In this document: positions 5,742 through 7,676 of the stretch, one piece after another | Position numbering within the stretch: the stretch's first letter is position 1 | How the letters are laid out: every line of letters begins with the position of its first letter | Source of the DNA: Bacilli bacterium | Lineage (GTDB): Bacteria; Bacillota_I; Bacilli_A; RF39; UBA660 | Length of the DNA stretch: 7,676 bases | Direction: 5' to 3' | NCBI GenBank assembly: GCA_918219625.1 | Contig: CAKJXT010000049.1 | Coordinates: 1-7,676, forward strand | Notes under the pieces: model-generated | What the model saw: the letters and a program-made list of their open reading frames with translations, nothing else | Told to the model about the DNA's origin: nothing | Databases searched by the model: none | Made by a program: the position numbers and the translations under genes

Positions 5742-6701
5742 ACTCTTCTCTTTACAATACAAATTAACTAAGTCTTCTAAACTAACACCATATTTTAATT
5801 TCATATTCATACTAGACATAGAAAAAATTTCATGTAACATTCCACTCCCATCAACAATAGGGTATCCTTTTTCCTCTAAAAAATCTATTTTTACCTTAAA
5901 CTCAATAACTGAAATATGTGAAAGAACCGACTGATTTTTTTCAAAATCAAAACCATCAAATTTAAATGTAACATTTCTACATTCACTATTCTTTGACTTA
6001 TTTTTTTTCCAAATCATACCAATACCATTAAGCAGATTTCGTCTTTTATCTTTAAGTAAACTCGATTCACCGTTCGTAGGATCAAGTAAAAATCTTTGTT
6101 TTGCTATCCATGCTCCTAATCTTATACTACCGTTTGGATCATATGTATATCCATCTTCTGTTCTGAAATATTGTTTAATATCCAAATTTCCATAATAACT
6201 ATAATACTTTTGAGCATATTCATACATTTCATACCAGGCATCTGTTTTTTCAAATGTAACCTCTAGTTGAGCTAACAATTGCCCCCTATCACTATCAGGA
6301 GCGCATAATTTTTTTTGATCAGATAACCATCTACCCAATTTTATACCATCTGGATCATATGTATATCCATCTTTTGTTATAAAATCTGTTTTTACATTCG
6401 AATTACCATAATATTCATAATATTTTTTTAAGTACCCATAAAACTCCAACCATTTTGAATCCATTCTCTTTTTTGGTCTTTTTTCAAAACGCATCTCTAT
6501 TTTTAACAATAATTTTCCTTTTTCACTTTCAGGATGACAAAAATTTCTTTGATTTGCAATCCATAATCCAAGTTTAATTACACCATTTTCATCATATGTA
6601 TATCCATCATTTGTTCTAAAAGACTGTTTAATATCTAAATTTCCGTGATGCTCATAATACTTTTTAGCATACACATACATTTCTTCCCATGTTCGTTTCA
6701 T
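5736..6701 (-). CDS. HA-repeat protein without helicase motor, sharing the helicase's C-terminal tail
   Basis: The 321-residue protein has three HA-type repeats at about 5-73, 84-152 and 156-231. Each reads W-x(2,3)-MY or FY, KKYYxxxGN, DGYTYD, LGxWI/L and Q-R/K. The first two end in a degenerate form (KIEMRFEK, QLEVTFEK); the third keeps IGMIW. A basic linker leads to a 61-residue tail (261-321) that matches the helicase tail at 47 positions. There is no Walker A, DExx box or other helicase motif, and no signal peptide or membrane segment. The start at 6701 (MKRTWEEMY) is chosen because the longer frame from 6746 runs through a good extended -10; AGAGG lies about 12 bases upstream. It has its own promoter and terminator. 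A DNA-binding partner, competitor or targeting subunit for the helicase is plausible but inferred. Confidence 0.85.
   Translation of the reverse strand: MKRTWEEMYVYAKKYYEHHGNLDIKQSFRTNDGYTYDENGVIKLGLWIANQRNFCHPESEKGKLLLKIEMRFEKRPKKRMDSKWLEFYGYLKKYYEYYGNSNVKTDFITKDGYTYDPDGIKLGRWLSDQKKLCAPDSDRGQLLAQLEVTFEKTDAWYEMYEYAQKYYSYYGNLDIKQYFRTEDGYTYDPNGSIRLGAWIAKQRFLLDPTNGESSLLKDKRRNLLNGIGMIWKKNKSKNSECRNVTFKFDGFDFEKNQSVLSHISVIEFKVKIDFLEEKGYPIVDGSGMLHEIFSMSSMNMKLKYGVSLEDLVNLYCKEKSK
5739..5921 (-). repeat. Duplicated tail module, HA-only protein copy
   Basis: This matches the helicase tail DNA at 2714-2896 (see that entry). The near-identical core is 5763-5844. Confidence 0.85.
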
Positions 6702-6729
6702 ATAATTGACCGACCTCTCATTCAAACGT

Positions 6730-6738
6730 ATTATACCA
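6730..6738 (-). promoter_or_regulatory. Extended -10 promoter of the 321-aa HA protein gene
   Basis: The bottom strand reads TGGTATAAT, a consensus TGnTATAAT element, and predicts a start near 6723 with a leader of about 22 bases. No clear -35 is seen; its position would fall inside the topA terminator at about 6753-6758. The element lies inside the longer open frame from 6746, which argues for the ATG at 6701. Confidence 0.6.
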
Positions 6739-6742
6739 TAAA

Positions 6743-6783
6743 CCAAATAAAAGAACTAGAAAATTATTCATCTTCTAGTTCTT
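6743..6783 (-). terminator. Intrinsic terminator of topA, overlapping its stop codon
   Basis: On the bottom strand AAGAACTAGAA (6783-6773) pairs with TTCTAGTTCTT (6761-6751) over an 11-base loop that contains the topA stop (6764-6766). A T-rich tail, TTATTTGG, follows. It is the same hairpin as at 2390-2422. Confidence 0.8.
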
Positions 6784-6785
6784 CA
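6749..6785. repeat. 37-bp direct repeat, right copy (topA 3' end)
   Basis: This is identical to 2388-2424. It is the right edge of the putative inserted block. Because topA keeps its full 3' end and terminator here, loss of the block by recombination between copies would leave topA intact. Confidence 0.85.
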
Positions 6786-7676
6786 CTATAATCACAACTT
6801 GAACATTTAATCTTTTTACCTTTTTGAGTCAACATACTCTTACATTCTGGACATAACTTACCAATTGGTTTATCCCAGTAAGCTGTCTTACAAGTAGGAT
6901 AATTGTTGCACCCATAAAAAATCTTACCACGTTTACTACGTTTCTCAACAATTTTACCACCACAATTAGGGCAATCGATAATCTCTTCTTCTACCCTTGG
7001 TTCAGTCTTAACATACTTACATTTTGGATATCCACTGCAAGCAGTAAACTCACCATATCTACCTTTTCTAATAACAAGTGGCTTACCACAATCCGGACAA
7101 ACTTCACCAGTTTCTTTAACCTCTTTTTTAGGTAATAAATCAAATGCTTTCTTTAAAGAAGGCTCAAAATCTTTATAAAATCTATCCAAAGTCTCATACC
7201 AAACCTGATTACCTTCCGCAATCTTATCAAGATCACTTTCCATATTAGCTGTATATTCAACATTTATAATATTACTAAATCCCATTTGTAATTTATCAGT
7301 AATCTCAAAACCAGTTTCAGTTGGAACAAACTTCTTATCAACTATATCAACATATCCACGTTTCTTAATAGTATCAATAATAGTCGCATATGTACTAGGT
7401 CTACCAATACCTAACTCTTCCAAATCCTTAATTAATTTAGCTTCTGTATAACGAGCTGGTGGTTGAGTAAAATGTTGAGTAGACTCAATATCATCAGTTT
7501 TAAGTTTATCATTATTATTAAATGTAGGTAAAACCTGATCCTTAGTATCTTCATACTCACCATATACCTTTAAATAACCATCAAAAGTAATAATTTGACC
7601 ATTTACTTTAAATTGATAATTATTATTATCAAGTATAACTGTAGTATTCAATGTCTTAGCAGGAGCCATTAAACTA
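6764..7676 (-). CDS. topA: DNA topoisomerase I (type IA), C-terminal part; 5' end outside the window
   Basis: Type IA topoisomerase relaxes negative supercoils through a transient 5'-phosphotyrosine break. The frame is open to the window edge (Ser-Leu before the in-window Met at 7669), and LMAPA matches an internal stretch of TopA, so that Met is not the start. Counting from it, residues 85-107 hold the strongly conserved ELGIGRPSTYATIIDTIKKRG segment. The C-terminus carries three C4 zinc-binding motifs: Cys191/194/211/217, Cys233/236/254/260 and Cys273/276/289/292. It ends SEELEDE. The TOPRIM domain and catalytic tyrosine lie outside the window, so activity cannot be judged. The last six codons, stop and terminator are copied at 2388-2424. 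The accessory block follows directly downstream. Confidence 0.95.
   Translation of the reverse strand, partial: SLMAPAKTLNTTVILDNNNYQFKVNGQIITFDGYLKVYGEYEDTKDQVLPTFNNNDKLKTDDIESTQHFTQPPARYTEAKLIKDLEELGIGRPSTYATIIDTIKKRGYVDIVDKKFVPTETGFEITDKLQMGFSNIINVEYTANMESDLDKIAEGNQVWYETLDRFYKDFEPSLKKAFDLLPKKEVKETGEVCPDCGKPLVIRKGRYGEFTACSGYPKCKYVKTEPRVEEEIIDCPNCGGKIVEKRSKRGKIFYGCNNYPTCKTAYWDKPIGKLCPECKSMLTQKGKKIKCSSCDYSEELEDE

Noticed and set aside
6702..6746. Upstream ATG at 6746 as start of the 321-aa HA protein
   Set aside because: The extra 15 codons contain a consensus extended -10 element and the likely transcription start; no Shine-Dalgarno sequence precedes 6746.
7667..7669. ATG at 7669 as the true start of a short zinc-finger protein
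   Set aside because: The frame is open to the window edge, and LMAPA plus the following residues match the middle of topoisomerase I, so this Met is internal.

Overview
The window looks like chromosomal DNA from a very AT-rich, low-GC Gram-positive bacterium (Bacillota, perhaps an uncultured gut Bacilli or Mycoplasmatota-like lineage). The pointers are RNase HIII next to a CvpA-family gene and a thioredoxin start, strong purine Shine-Dalgarno sequences (AAGGAGG, AAGGTGAT), U-tailed intrinsic terminators, and A/T-biased codons. TGA is read as stop and tryptophan is TGG, so this is not the mycoplasma code. The lineage is inferred from gene content and cannot be fixed from this window.

Layout. 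Positions 1-1822 are housekeeping. A leftward cvpA-family gene is followed, with a TAATG overlap, by the first 19 codons of a probable thioredoxin. Divergent from cvpA is rightward rnhC (RNase HIII). Positions 1821-2241 hold a broken leftward DUF1016/YhcG-type nuclease gene. Its N-terminal domain and its last 14 codons remain, but the nuclease core is gone and the two pieces are in different frames. Positions 2318-2424 are packed with inverted repeats. At the right end, 6764-7676, is the 3' part of topA, which runs off the window.

Between them, about 2388-6785, is a 4.4-kb accessory block read entirely leftward. It has two transcription units. One is a single gene for a 321-aa protein made of three helicase-associated (HA) type repeats plus a 61-aa tail. 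The other is a tightly coupled three-gene operon: an 82-aa acidic protein, a 906-aa SF2 helicase with four HA repeats and the same 61-aa tail, and a very acidic 102-aa protein. The helicase and the repeat-only protein share 47 of 61 tail residues, and their tail DNA is nearly identical. They therefore look like partners or recent duplicates built around a common C-terminal module.

The block is bounded by an exact 37-bp direct repeat. It contains the last six codons, stop codon and terminator hairpin of topA, and recurs as the end of the 102-aa gene. This is what insertion at the 3' end of topA would leave behind. No integrase or transposase is visible in the window. I see no rRNA, tRNA, CRISPR array, riboswitch or recognisable IS element. 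The most interesting candidate is the HA helicase plus HA-only partner cassette; a DNA-targeting or defence-like role is inference only.
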